DNA of 64,000 bases from Candidatus Moraniibacteriota bacterium. Its GTDB lineage: Bacteria > Patescibacteria > Paceibacteria > Moranbacterales > UBA2206. Every line of letters starts with the position of its first letter. The first letter of the stretch is position 1. This document shows positions 57,059 to 63,803 of this stretch, one piece after another. The position numbers and the translations under genes are program-made. The notes beneath the pieces are model-generated. The model was not told the origin of the DNA. It searched no databases and saw only the letters and a list, made by a program, of their open reading frames with translations. The stretch is taken from NCBI GenBank assembly GCA_030645735.1, contig JAUSNP010000006.1, positions 186,001 to 250,000 of the forward strand. Reading direction: 5' to 3'.

Positions 57059-57087
57059 ATTCTAGCAAAAATTTTGGTTTTTGTCAA
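57059..57087 (-). promoter_or_regulatory. promoter of the GC-rich secreted-protein operon
   Basis: Minus strand TTGACA (57087-57082), 17-base spacer, TAGAAT (57064-57059). The leader is about 215 bases. The -35 context CATTGACAAAAA is shared with the LPATG gene promoter. Confidence 0.75.
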
Positions 57088-57146
57088 TGGCTAGGCTGTT
57101 TTGAGCCAATTTGAGCCTCCGAATGGCTATGCTTAATAAAATCACT

Positions 57147-57250
57147 GTCATTGCGAATGAGTTCCGCCGCAGAACGACTGTGTGGCAATCTCAAGTTTCA
57201 GTGCATAGAACAAAGGGATTGCCACACTCCTTTCAGTCGCTCGCAATGAC
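57147..57250. repeat. composite palindromic element, GTCAT-type (C)
   Basis: GTCATTGCGA (57147-57156) / TCGCAATGAC (57241-57250) outside and GTGTGGCAATC (57180-57190) / GATTGCCACAC (57217-57227) inside. A known kind of interspersed bacterial palindrome; sits between the sortase stop and the upstream region of the secreted-protein operon. Confidence 0.8.
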
Positions 57251-57259
57251 AAATAAATG

Positions 57260-58114
57260 TTATTTCATCAACTCTGCTTTCACGATGAGTCTTTTGAAGT
57301 TTGTGCCCAACGGCCAACAAGTGGAAAGTGTCAAAGATGAATTCTGTGTCTCAGCAAAAATTCGCTCATCGTCTGGCACGGTCACAAATTTGTCGCCCAC
57401 CGCATAACGATTCACAATTATTTTGCCATTTTTTTGCATAGATCTAACAATGATTGTATCGCCTTGTTCCAAATCATTTAGATTTTTGAAGATGTGATTG
57501 AAGTTTCCCTTGGCCCAAATATAATTGCTAGAATGGCCAGAAATGACCGCGTTGCCATTTTGTCCTGGAGCGGCCGTCTTGAAGAAATGACTCACGCCAT
57601 TTTCCAATTCCGACAACATATTCTTTTCATCATTGCTCAATGACCAAACCATTGGCGCCTCCACACCGATTTTTTCAATTTGAATGTTTACCATCGGTTT
57701 GGAATCTCCAGGTGCGTCTGGATCATAGCCATTGGCAATTTCCTGTTTGTCAGAAAAACCATCTTTGTCAGTGTCGACATTGTTCGGATCCGTGCCGTGC
57801 GTATATTCCAAATAGTTCGCTAGGCCGTCGCCATCCGCATCAGCGTCATAGATGTTGGCGCCGGTTAGATTGTTGGCTCTGGCCCAATCGACAAACCCAA
57901 TCGAACCAACTTCAGTTGAGCCAATTCTTTTTTGCAATTCATCATCAGTTTGAGTCTTTTGAATCGACCCTGTGATCTGAGTTGTTTTTCCAGTCAAGAA
58001 AGAAAAATCCAAATTAACCAGATAGAATGCCCCCATGAATACAGCCAAAGAAAGGCTGGCGATAAGCGCAGCCCTCTTGGAATACTGTTTGATTTTAACC
58101 AGTATTTTGCTCAT
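57260..58114 (-). CDS. sortase with calcium-binding TSP3-type insert
   Basis: 284 residues from ATG 58114. Sortases cut LPXTG-type signals and attach the protein to the envelope. An N-terminal anchor (about 13-34: LIASLSLAVFMGAFYLVNLD) is followed by a thrombospondin-3/dockerin-like stretch (about 70-115: YDADADGDGLANYLEYTHGT, DPNNVDTDKDGFSDKQEI) with paired DxDxDG calcium loops. The catalytic domain has His in NAVISGHSSNYIW, Cys in LTLSTCWPLGTNFKRLIV and the following Arg. Class assignment (D/E-like) is uncertain. The probable substrate gene, with an LPATG motif, ends 22 bases upstream of the sortase start, so both are one operon. Confidence 0.93.
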   Translation of the reverse strand: MSKILVKIKQYSKRAALIASLSLAVFMGAFYLVNLDFSFLTGKTTQITGSIQKTQTDDELQKRIGSTEVGSIGFVDWARANNLTGANIYDADADGDGLANYLEYTHGTDPNNVDTDKDGFSDKQEIANGYDPDAPGDSKPMVNIQIEKIGVEAPMVWSLSNDEKNMLSELENGVSHFFKTAAPGQNGNAVISGHSSNYIWAKGNFNHIFKNLNDLEQGDTIIVRSMQKNGKIIVNRYAVGDKFVTVPDDERIFAETQNSSLTLSTCWPLGTNFKRLIVKAELMK

Positions 58115-58136
58115 TTTATATAAATGAAACGATTTA

Positions 58137-58667
58137 TTATTTTGTGCGAGTTGCAAATTTCTTCACACCTACAACTGTAGCAAACAAAGCTAGGCCAGCG
58201 ATTGACGCCAACACAAGACTATCACTTCCAGTAGCTGGCAATCTTTTCTTATATACAACCCTACGCACCTTTTTATCGCGATGATCAATTTTGCCGTCAT
58301 GATTAGTATCTTCACGAACAATTTCCACTTCTGTATTTATGCGCGAGTTTGTATTTGAACTACTTGATCCGCCAGTACTAGCTGTCGATGTAAAGCTTGA
58401 CCCGCCAGTTGAACTAGCAGATACAGCACCCACTGTAGCAGAGCTAGAACCACCATCAACAGAGATGTCACCGACACTAGCAGTCGCATTGCCACCCGTA
58501 GCAATTGCCGTGCTAGAAGCACTGCCACCTGTAGCAGTATTTGTGTTGGTATTGGTGCTAGTGTTATCAAGATCAATCTCAATATTATCCGCTGACACAA
58601 AATTCACCGCGAATGTCATTGCCAACACTGCAAGCACTGCTACGAAGATTAAAGTTTTTTTACTCAT
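58137..58667 (-). CDS. LPATG-anchored Ser/Thr/Asn-rich surface protein
   Basis: 176 residues from ATG 58667. Signal peptide MSKKTLIFVAVLAVLAMTFA, cleavage near VSA-DN. Mature start IEIDLDNTSTNTNTNTATGG, then a Gly/Ser/Ala/Thr region (ASSTAIATGGNATASVGDIS, SSATVGAVSASSTGGSSFTS). A DTNHDGKIDHRDKK segment looks like one EF-hand/dockerin-type calcium loop. The C-terminus is a textbook sorting signal: RLPATGSDS, hydrophobic helix LVLASIAGLALFATVVGVK, basic tail KKFATRTK. It is the likely substrate of the sortase immediately downstream. The NTSTNT region recurs in 55449-56843. Confidence 0.9.
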   Translation of the reverse strand: MSKKTLIFVAVLAVLAMTFAVNFVSADNIEIDLDNTSTNTNTNTATGGSASSTAIATGGNATASVGDISVDGGSSSATVGAVSASSTGGSSFTSTASTGGSSSSNTNSRINTEVEIVREDTNHDGKIDHRDKKVRRVVYKKRLPATGSDSLVLASIAGLALFATVVGVKKFATRTK

Positions 58668-58761
58668 ACATTTATTTATCCCGTTAAATTGCGCCTTATA
58701 GCGCGTATTCAACTGAGATCTTATTTATTACTTAAATTATATTAAAATTCTGAGATATTAC

Positions 58762-58790
58762 AGACTATCATAAAGGCTGATTTTTGTCAA
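58762..58790 (-). promoter_or_regulatory. promoter of the LPATG protein-sortase operon
   Basis: Minus strand TTGACA (58790-58785), 17-base spacer, TAGTCT (58767-58762). CATTGACAAAAA is identical to the -35 context at 57087. A TATAAT nearer the gene (about 58740) is an alternative -10. Confidence 0.55.
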
Positions 58791-58810
58791 TGCATAATTT
58801 TTTAAACGCA

Positions 58811-58837
58811 AAAAAACGCGTTAACAAGGCGTTTTTT
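58811..58837. terminator. terminator of the HtrA-like gene
   Basis: AAAAAACGC / GCGTTTTTT around GTTAACAAG; downstream of the minus-strand HtrA-like gene. Confidence 0.8.
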
Positions 58838-58875
58838 GTGTGTTTGTTTTGGTTTTATTTTTAGAGCAGCTTTGG

Positions 58876-60030
58876 CTACAACTGCACCGCAACCTTCATT
58901 TCTTGCCCATCGCGCAAAACTGTCAGTTCAATTTGCTCGCCTTTTTTGTGTTGATAGAGCAAATCTGAGAAAGATTTTTCCAAAGTAATTTTTTGTTCCC
59001 CCACTGCAGTGATGATGTCATTCAATTTGAGTCCAGCTTTTTGGGCGGGAGAATTGGCAATGACAGCAAGGCCTTGTTGGCCGGAAGCGGAATAGATCAA
59101 TGCCCCCGTTTCCACGCTCAAATTATTTTCCAAAGCATAGGTTTTGGAAAGTGGTATATAGTAGGCGCCCAGCACTGGATTTGCTTCCAGTTCTTTTCGG
59201 ATCGCGCGTTCAATCACCAATTTAACTTTGTTGGAAGGAATCAAGAAAAAACTTGACGCTCCATTTTTTTCAACCACACCAGCCATGCCCACAATTTGTC
59301 CGCTATAATCCACAGCTGGTCCGCCGATGAAATATTTTTGGAAATTGAAATCAGCTTCGTAGACGCCTTCCAATTTTTCAGAAGATGATATGGCCAATCC
59401 CGCCAAATTATATTCTGGATTGAAATCACTAATAAGCCCGGCCGCATAACGATTTGCATATGAGCCAAAGCTGTTGGCGATAGTTATCACTTTCTCACCC
59501 GCTTTGATGCTATTGGAATCTGCAAAGGAAGCCGCGGAAAGGTTGTTGGCATTCACTTTCAAGAAGGCTAAATTGCTATAGCTATCAACGCCCAAAAGAC
59601 TGGCTTCATAAACTGCGCCGTCATAAGTCATGACTTGATATTTGGAATCCGCCAAATTGATAGCCGAAGCATAAGTCAGAATCATACCGTCGCCTGTCAC
59701 AATCACGCCGGTGCCATTTTTGGAAGCCACGGCTTTTTTCGCAGTCACGTTCTTAGCATCCTTGTTGGTATAGGAAACAATGTTGACCACCGAAGACGAG
59801 ACTTGATTGGCGATTTTGCTGATGGAAGTTTCTTCTTTGACTGTCAATTGTTCCGTTCGGTTGATAATGGTGATGTCTTCTGAGCCTTTTTTCAAAAATT
59901 CATATTGCGAGAAAAACTTGGTCGTGCTGAGATATGGAAAAAAATAGCGATCCGCGATGATGCCACCCAATCCACCAAAAACCATTAGAACTAGAATAAA
60001 GATAACTTTTTTCGTAATTTTTTTTGTCAT
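58876..60030 (-). CDS. HtrA/DegP-like protein with PDZ domain, catalytic triad lost
   Basis: 384 residues: N-terminal anchor (about 8-28), trypsin-like domain, then one PDZ domain (GLAVIANSPAQKAGLKLNDI, ITAVGEQKI). The fold markers are clear but all three catalytic positions differ. TNxHV is TYASAI (His to Ser) in GDGMILTYASAINLADS; DLAVLK is SNLAFLKV (Asp to Asn); GNSGGP is KYFIGGPAVD (Ser to Ile). It therefore should not be a protease. It may act as a chaperone, sensor or scaffold in the envelope. The frame is intact and the PDZ conserved, which argues for selection rather than decay. Its neighbour upstream is a polytopic membrane protein. Confidence 0.9.
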   Translation of the reverse strand: MTKKITKKVIFILVLMVFGGLGGIIADRYFFPYLSTTKFFSQYEFLKKGSEDITIINRTEQLTVKEETSISKIANQVSSSVVNIVSYTNKDAKNVTAKKAVASKNGTGVIVTGDGMILTYASAINLADSKYQVMTYDGAVYEASLLGVDSYSNLAFLKVNANNLSAASFADSNSIKAGEKVITIANSFGSYANRYAAGLISDFNPEYNLAGLAISSSEKLEGVYEADFNFQKYFIGGPAVDYSGQIVGMAGVVEKNGASSFFLIPSNKVKLVIERAIRKELEANPVLGAYYIPLSKTYALENNLSVETGALIYSASGQQGLAVIANSPAQKAGLKLNDIITAVGEQKITLEKSFSDLLYQHKKGEQIELTVLRDGQEMKVAVQL

Positions 60031-60036
60031 TTTTTT

Positions 60037-60064
60037 AACTTTAAAAACTTTATGGACTTTTGGC
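60037..60064. repeat. dispersed palindromic repeat, AAAGTCC family, fragment copy 11
   Basis: Only ACTTTAAAAACTTTATGGAC and TTTTGG of the right arm remain, between the HtrA-like gene and the membrane-protein gene. Confidence 0.55.
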
Positions 60065-60804
60065 TATACCACTGGCAACCATTTCGCGCTCAGTAGCACC
60101 AAACTAATTATCACTGAGAAAAAAATCATATTAGCCACTACCCGCTTTTTGCTCAATAAATTGAGTAAAAAACTCTGCACGAGATCCCACAGAACATAGT
60201 ATAGTATAAGGGCAATCACGCCTGTCGTCAAATAGCCAAATGGCCAAAAATTCATCGTCCAAACAAGTTCAGCCATCACCAATGCCAACAGAAAGCTATA
60301 AATCCAGGCGGTTTTTCGATCATCTGGCTTGATAATTAGAAAATATTGATAACTCACCAACAGTGTTACCACCAGATACACTAGCATCAAATAATAGAGG
60401 GGTACGAAAAAATTCAGATACAAGCCGTAAGCGCCTGAATAGGTGAAGAAAATCGTGGCTGCCATAGCGGCCATATTCATACCCTTGGCTGTTTGATCGC
60501 CCGCATACAATCCCAATCGATAGGCGCCAAAAAGCGCCAAATAATACATACCGCTGGCTAGGAATATAAAAATTTGTTCTTCAAAAGACAGGGTTATTAG
60601 ATATAAAAGTGCTGCCGAAGACAAGGTGAAGAAAATTGGCAAAACCGCGAAAAACCATTTACCGCCAATTTTTCTGGCTCCGTAGGCCGAAATTACAAGC
60701 AAAGACAAAATTATCCAAACTACCAAATCTTCCTTCCACAAAATCAACTCCAAACCAAGGAGAAAAATGAGGCTTTGCAAGAGTGGTTGTAATCGTAGAA
60801 ACAT
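60064..60804 (-). CDS. polytopic membrane protein, function unknown
   Basis: 246 residues with about eight transmembrane helices and almost no soluble part. Short loops carry LGLYAGDQTAKGMNMAAMAA and IIKPDDRKTAWIY. No family recognised. Probably co-transcribed with the HtrA-like gene 33 bases downstream, so it may be its membrane partner (inference). Confidence 0.7.
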   Translation of the reverse strand: MFLRLQPLLQSLIFLLGLELILWKEDLVVWIILSLLVISAYGARKIGGKWFFAVLPIFFTLSSAALLYLITLSFEEQIFIFLASGMYYLALFGAYRLGLYAGDQTAKGMNMAAMAATIFFTYSGAYGLYLNFFVPLYYLMLVYLVVTLLVSYQYFLIIKPDDRKTAWIYSFLLALVMAELVWTMNFWPFGYLTTGVIALILYYVLWDLVQSFLLNLLSKKRVVANMIFFSVIISLVLLSAKWLPVV

Positions 60805-60816
60805 CCGAAAAATTTA

Positions 60817-61000
60817 GAGCCTGTTCAAAATCTCATGCCTAGATAAAATTTTCTAATTTCGAGCGAAAACCATGAAAAGTGAGAAAGGCTATCGAGATAA
60901 CCTGACGAGCTTTGAAGGGTTTGCAGTCGAAATTAGAAGATTTTAGCAGGCAAGCAATATATTAGTTTTTAAAATAAGCGGTGAGATTTTGAACAGGCTC
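60817..61000. mobile_element. 184-bp fold-back MITE-like element
   Basis: Terminal inverted repeats of 19 bp are exact: GAGCCTGTTCAAAATCTCA (60817-60835) and its complement (60982-61000). A second inner pair, TAAAATTTTCTAATTTCGA and TCGAAATTAGAAGATTTTA, matches with one mismatch. TTA flanks both ends, a possible 3-bp target duplication. No ORF inside. It looks like a non-autonomous relic of an insertion sequence, not present elsewhere in the window. Confidence 0.8.
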
Positions 61001-61034
61001 TTATTACTTAATATCCTTACTATATCATTTTCCC

Positions 61035-61065
61035 GTGGCAAAAACAAATTTCATGACTTTGCCAC
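61035..61065. repeat. inverted repeat next to the ferredoxin terminator
   Basis: GTGGCAAA (61035-61042) / TTTGCCAC (61058-61065), immediately beside the ferredoxin terminator; may be a second hairpin of it. Confidence 0.5.
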
Positions 61066-61102
61066 AAAAAAAGACCTGCATTTTCATAGCAGGTCTTTTT
61101 TC
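61066..61102. terminator. terminator of the ferredoxin gene
   Basis: AAAAAAAGACCTGC / GCAGGTCTTTTTT, loop ATTTTCATA. Strong in both directions. Confidence 0.92.
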
Positions 61103-61119
61103 TGAAATATCAAATCAAT

Positions 61120-61299
61120 TTATTCAACTGAAATTGCGCTCACTGGGCAGCTGTCAGCTGCTTCTTGACAATTGCAATCGCCACATTCCTCGGAGATAAC
61201 CTTAGATTTTCCATCCTCGATTTTGAACACTGTTGGACAAAGTGACTCACAAGTCCCACATCCGATGCAAAGGTCTTCATTTACTACTGCTTTTGACAT
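61120..61299 (-). CDS. small 4Fe-4S ferredoxin
   Basis: 59 residues, starting MSKAVVNEDLCIGCGTCESL. The cluster ligands are C-x2-C-x2-C-x3-C in CIGCGTCESLCP near residues 11-21 and a distal CP in AADSCPVSAISVE. Two more cysteines, in ECGDCNCQEA, lie between. The layout is that of single-cluster ferredoxins of the Thermotoga/Desulfovibrio type. It is a soluble electron carrier; no partner enzyme is nearby except the Fe-S fusion protein at 15250-17700. It has its own terminator. Too short for standard ORF cut-offs but unmistakable. Confidence 0.95.
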   Translation of the reverse strand: MSKAVVNEDLCIGCGTCESLCPTVFKIEDGKSKVISEECGDCNCQEAADSCPVSAISVE

Positions 61300-61343
61300 A
61301 TATTTTTTATTAAAAAATTAATTATTTAACCTCTATTTGATAT

Positions 61344-62384
61344 CTAAAATATCACGGAAATATCTCCAGCCGAATTGGTATCAAGATTTTTTTCAAAATC
61401 TTGCATATCAGCCTTCACAAAATCAACTATGGCCGTCTCTTTGTTCCAGCGATAATCTTTAAGCAAAATCAAAACACTCATATTTTTTTCTTGTTCCAAC
61501 AGCCAATCAGCAAAATCCTTTTGACGCACTATAACTTGGCTAATCTTAACCTTATCTATGCCATCTTCAGTCTTTTTATCATCCACTTGGACAATGTGAA
61601 ATCCAATGGAACTTTCAATCACATCACTTTGATCGCCTTTTTTCATAATGAAAGCCGCTGTAGCAATTTCCGGCATCATTTGATCAGCTGTAAACCAACC
61701 TAAGTCTCCGCCATTGCGCCCACTCTCACCTTCCGAATATTTTTTGGCCACCTCTGCAAAAACTGCGCCGCTTTTCAATTCCGTTTGTGCTTGGGTTATT
61801 TTATTTTTTGCCTTAGTAAAATCCGCATCATTCTCACGCATATTTTTTTCCAATTCAGCGCGGTACATATCCGGTCGCACAATTTTGTCTTCAAAATCAC
61901 TCATTGTCCAACCATACAAATCAAGCATAGTTTTGGACACATCCGTTCCTCCATTAGACAGTTGCGAAATTTCCCGATCAACATTTTGTGAAACCATAGC
62001 TTTGCTGATAACAATATTTCTGTCCGTCGCCAATTTTTCAATAATCTTATTTTCGATCAATTTGTTCAGCAAATCTTTTTCTTTGATTTTCAGTCTCTTT
62101 TGCCCATCAGCTGTGGCAAAATCAACTCGATAGCCAATGTCCGAAAAATTTTGATTTTCATAGAATTTTTTGACTGAGGCTAAATTGTCCGCCAATTCAC
62201 CAGAGACCACTAAAGCATTTCCAGAAACAATCGCCACTGGAAAATGCAACAAATTAGCTGCCTTGCTTACTGCTGAATTGCGCATGCCAAAACCATAGAA
62301 CAAAATTGCCATCGCCAAAACAAACGCCAAAAGTATAGCCAGACAGGATATGATAATTGTGCTTAGTTTGATATTTTTTTCCAT
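61344..62384 (-). CDS. PpiC-type peptidyl-prolyl isomerase (SurA/PrsA-like), membrane anchored
   Basis: 346 residues from ATG 62384 (MEKNIKLSTIIISCLAILLA); the frame above overlaps the FtsB-like gene. N-terminal anchor about 8-32. A SurA-N-like helical part (LLNKLIENKIIEKLATDRNI, SKAMVSQNVDREISQLSNGG) is followed by a parvulin domain at about 200-300: FAEVAKKYSEGESGRNGGDL, GWFTADQMMPEIATAAFIMK and SSIGFHIVQVDDKK, with the conserved FHI(V)-type end. It folds exported proteins outside the membrane, and could serve the sortase substrates. Confidence 0.92.
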   Translation of the reverse strand: MEKNIKLSTIIISCLAILLAFVLAMAILFYGFGMRNSAVSKAANLLHFPVAIVSGNALVVSGELADNLASVKKFYENQNFSDIGYRVDFATADGQKRLKIKEKDLLNKLIENKIIEKLATDRNIVISKAMVSQNVDREISQLSNGGTDVSKTMLDLYGWTMSDFEDKIVRPDMYRAELEKNMRENDADFTKAKNKITQAQTELKSGAVFAEVAKKYSEGESGRNGGDLGWFTADQMMPEIATAAFIMKKGDQSDVIESSIGFHIVQVDDKKTEDGIDKVKISQVIVRQKDFADWLLEQEKNMSVLILLKDYRWNKETAIVDFVKADMQDFEKNLDTNSAGDISVIF

Positions 62385-62397
62385 TGTGACTATATAC

Positions 62398-62793
62398 TTA
62401 ATATTTGAATAAATAATTCCACCACTTTTGATAATTCGGCAAAGATTCTTTCTTTTCTGGGCTGCTAATTCTGACGGGTTGTTCAACTGCGCTCTCCTTA
62501 ACCATATTTGGCCGCACCACAATCAAGTGTTCGTCTGGCTTTTGCTTGTTCAATTCCTTGCTTTGTTTTTCAGCATAATCACTGCTTCCATAATAGGCCA
62601 ATTTTTCTTGTAGCATGGAATTGTCTCGACTGATGCGGTCTTTTTCTTCTATCAAAGCATTGATGATGTCTTGTTTTTGTTTTTTCTGCTGTGTTTCTTT
62701 GTAGATTGAAAAAATAACCAATCCCAGAATTACCACTCCCACCAGCAAACCGATTTTTATCAAAATTGGACTGATATTTATTTTGTCGCGCAT
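62398..62793 (-). CDS. FtsB/DivIC-like septum formation initiator
   Basis: 131 residues: short cytoplasmic start, one membrane helix (about 12-29: IGLLVGVVILGLVIFSIY), then a coiled coil (about 30-66: KETQQKKQKQDIINALIEEK) and YYGSSDYAEKQSKELNKQKP, DEHLIVVRP, the DivIC/FtsB signature. These proteins link FtsL and FtsQ/DivIB in the divisome. A Lys/Pro-rich tail follows. Lies between the small membrane peptide gene and ppiC on the same strand. Confidence 0.87.
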   Translation of the reverse strand: MRDKINISPILIKIGLLVGVVILGLVIFSIYKETQQKKQKQDIINALIEEKDRISRDNSMLQEKLAYYGSSDYAEKQSKELNKQKPDEHLIVVRPNMVKESAVEQPVRISSPEKKESLPNYQKWWNYLFKY

Positions 62794-62796
62794 AAT

Positions 62797-62910
62797 CTAC
62801 ATATTCATTAAGGCTGGAGCGACTGTAAAACCAATCATCGCCAAAACCGCCAAGATGGAAATTACCACCCAAAGCTTATGCATCAGCTTAGTTCTCTTTT
62901 TTATACTCAT
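62797..62910 (-). CDS. 37-residue single-helix membrane peptide
   Basis: Starts MSIKKRTKLMHKLWVVISIL and ends PALMNM; a basic N-terminus and one hydrophobic helix (LWVVISILAVLAMIGFTVAP). It ends three bases before the FtsB-like gene, so it is in that operon. No family named; too short for standard ORF cut-offs. Confidence 0.6.
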   Translation of the reverse strand: MSIKKRTKLMHKLWVVISILAVLAMIGFTVAPALMNM

Positions 62911-62980
62911 AAAAAACAACTTTAAATTTCATTTAAAACCATATGGTTATTTTAGCAAATTTTGCCTCGCAAGACAACTA

Positions 62981-63724
62981 TTAGAACAACTTGTTTGGAC
63001 TTAGATATTTATCCAGGGTGAAAATCCAATTTTCATCGTTTTCTAAGCCATTCTCACGCGCCATCACTTTTTGATTGAAAAGCCATGCTAAATAGCCCAC
63101 GTCTTTTTTGGCCACTTCACTCACCTTCTCGCCCATATATTTTCCAAAATTGAATTTTTTGATCAAAACCGGACGAGCGGAAATTTCCATCATTTCTTGC
63201 AAAACTCTTTCTTCAGAGCTAAGGTCAATTAGCATTTGTTGAAAATATCTTTCGAAAAGTCGTTCCAAAACCCGCACATCTCCCAAGGCATCATGCGCTG
63301 AAGCGTTCTCGACTTCTAAATCAAAATAGTAACGCAAATATTGCAAATTATATTTCGGAATCTCGCCATCCACATCCAAGTGTTGCGCGATTTTCAAAGT
63401 ATCGATAATATTTTTGATCTCAATATTTTCTCGTTTCAAAATCCCCGCGTCAAACTGCGCATTGTGTGCCACCAAAATATTGTCGCCAGCAAAAATGTTT
63501 TCCACATCCGTTTTCATCTGTGAGCCCTCGAAAGATTCTTTGTCAGCCACCATTTTGTTGGTGATATGCGTCACTGACATCGCTTCAATTTCAATCGGCA
63601 CTGGCGGTTTGAAAAGCGCCTCAACTTCTTTGCCAGCAAATGAATAGGCCACCTGACACAATCGCCCATCTGCGCCAATACCAGTGGTCTCTGTGTCCAA
63701 AAATACTAAATTGCTTTTATTCAT
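62981..63724 (-). CDS. DnaQ-like 3'-5' exonuclease
   Basis: 247 residues, DEDDh fold. Exo I: LVFLDTETTGIGADGRLCQV; Exo II: NILVAHNAQFDAGIL; Exo III: ASAHDALGDVRVLERLF with the catalytic His. This is the exonuclease family of DNA polymerase III epsilon, RNase T and oligoribonuclease. The C-terminal part (KFNFGKYMGEKVSEVAKKDV, GYLAWLFNQKV) is a small domain also seen after other DnaQ-type exonucleases. Nucleic-acid target is unknown. Confidence 0.92.
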   Translation of the reverse strand: MNKSNLVFLDTETTGIGADGRLCQVAYSFAGKEVEALFKPPVPIEIEAMSVTHITNKMVADKESFEGSQMKTDVENIFAGDNILVAHNAQFDAGILKRENIEIKNIIDTLKIAQHLDVDGEIPKYNLQYLRYYFDLEVENASAHDALGDVRVLERLFERYFQQMLIDLSSEERVLQEMMEISARPVLIKKFNFGKYMGEKVSEVAKKDVGYLAWLFNQKVMARENGLENDENWIFTLDKYLSPNKLF

Positions 63725-63753
63725 ATTTTTTTATTTTTATTATATTAGAAGTG

Positions 63754-63792
63754 ATTTGCATATTCGCATCATTCGCATACATTCGTAGATTT
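63754..63792. repeat. TTCGCAT/TTCGTAG micro-repeat
   Basis: Words CATATTCGCATCATTCGCAT and ACATTCGTAGATTTG in the spacer between lepA and the exonuclease gene, matching the type at 1690-1728. Confidence 0.4.
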
Positions 63793-63803
63793 GTATTATA
63801 TTT

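Noticed and set aside
58876..60030. Annotating the HtrA-like protein as an active serine protease degP
   Set aside because: All three catalytic positions are replaced by non-catalytic residues.
62385..62522. 46-residue extension of the PpiC protein
   Set aside because: It overlaps the FtsB-like gene in another frame; the membrane anchor begins at MEKNIKLST.
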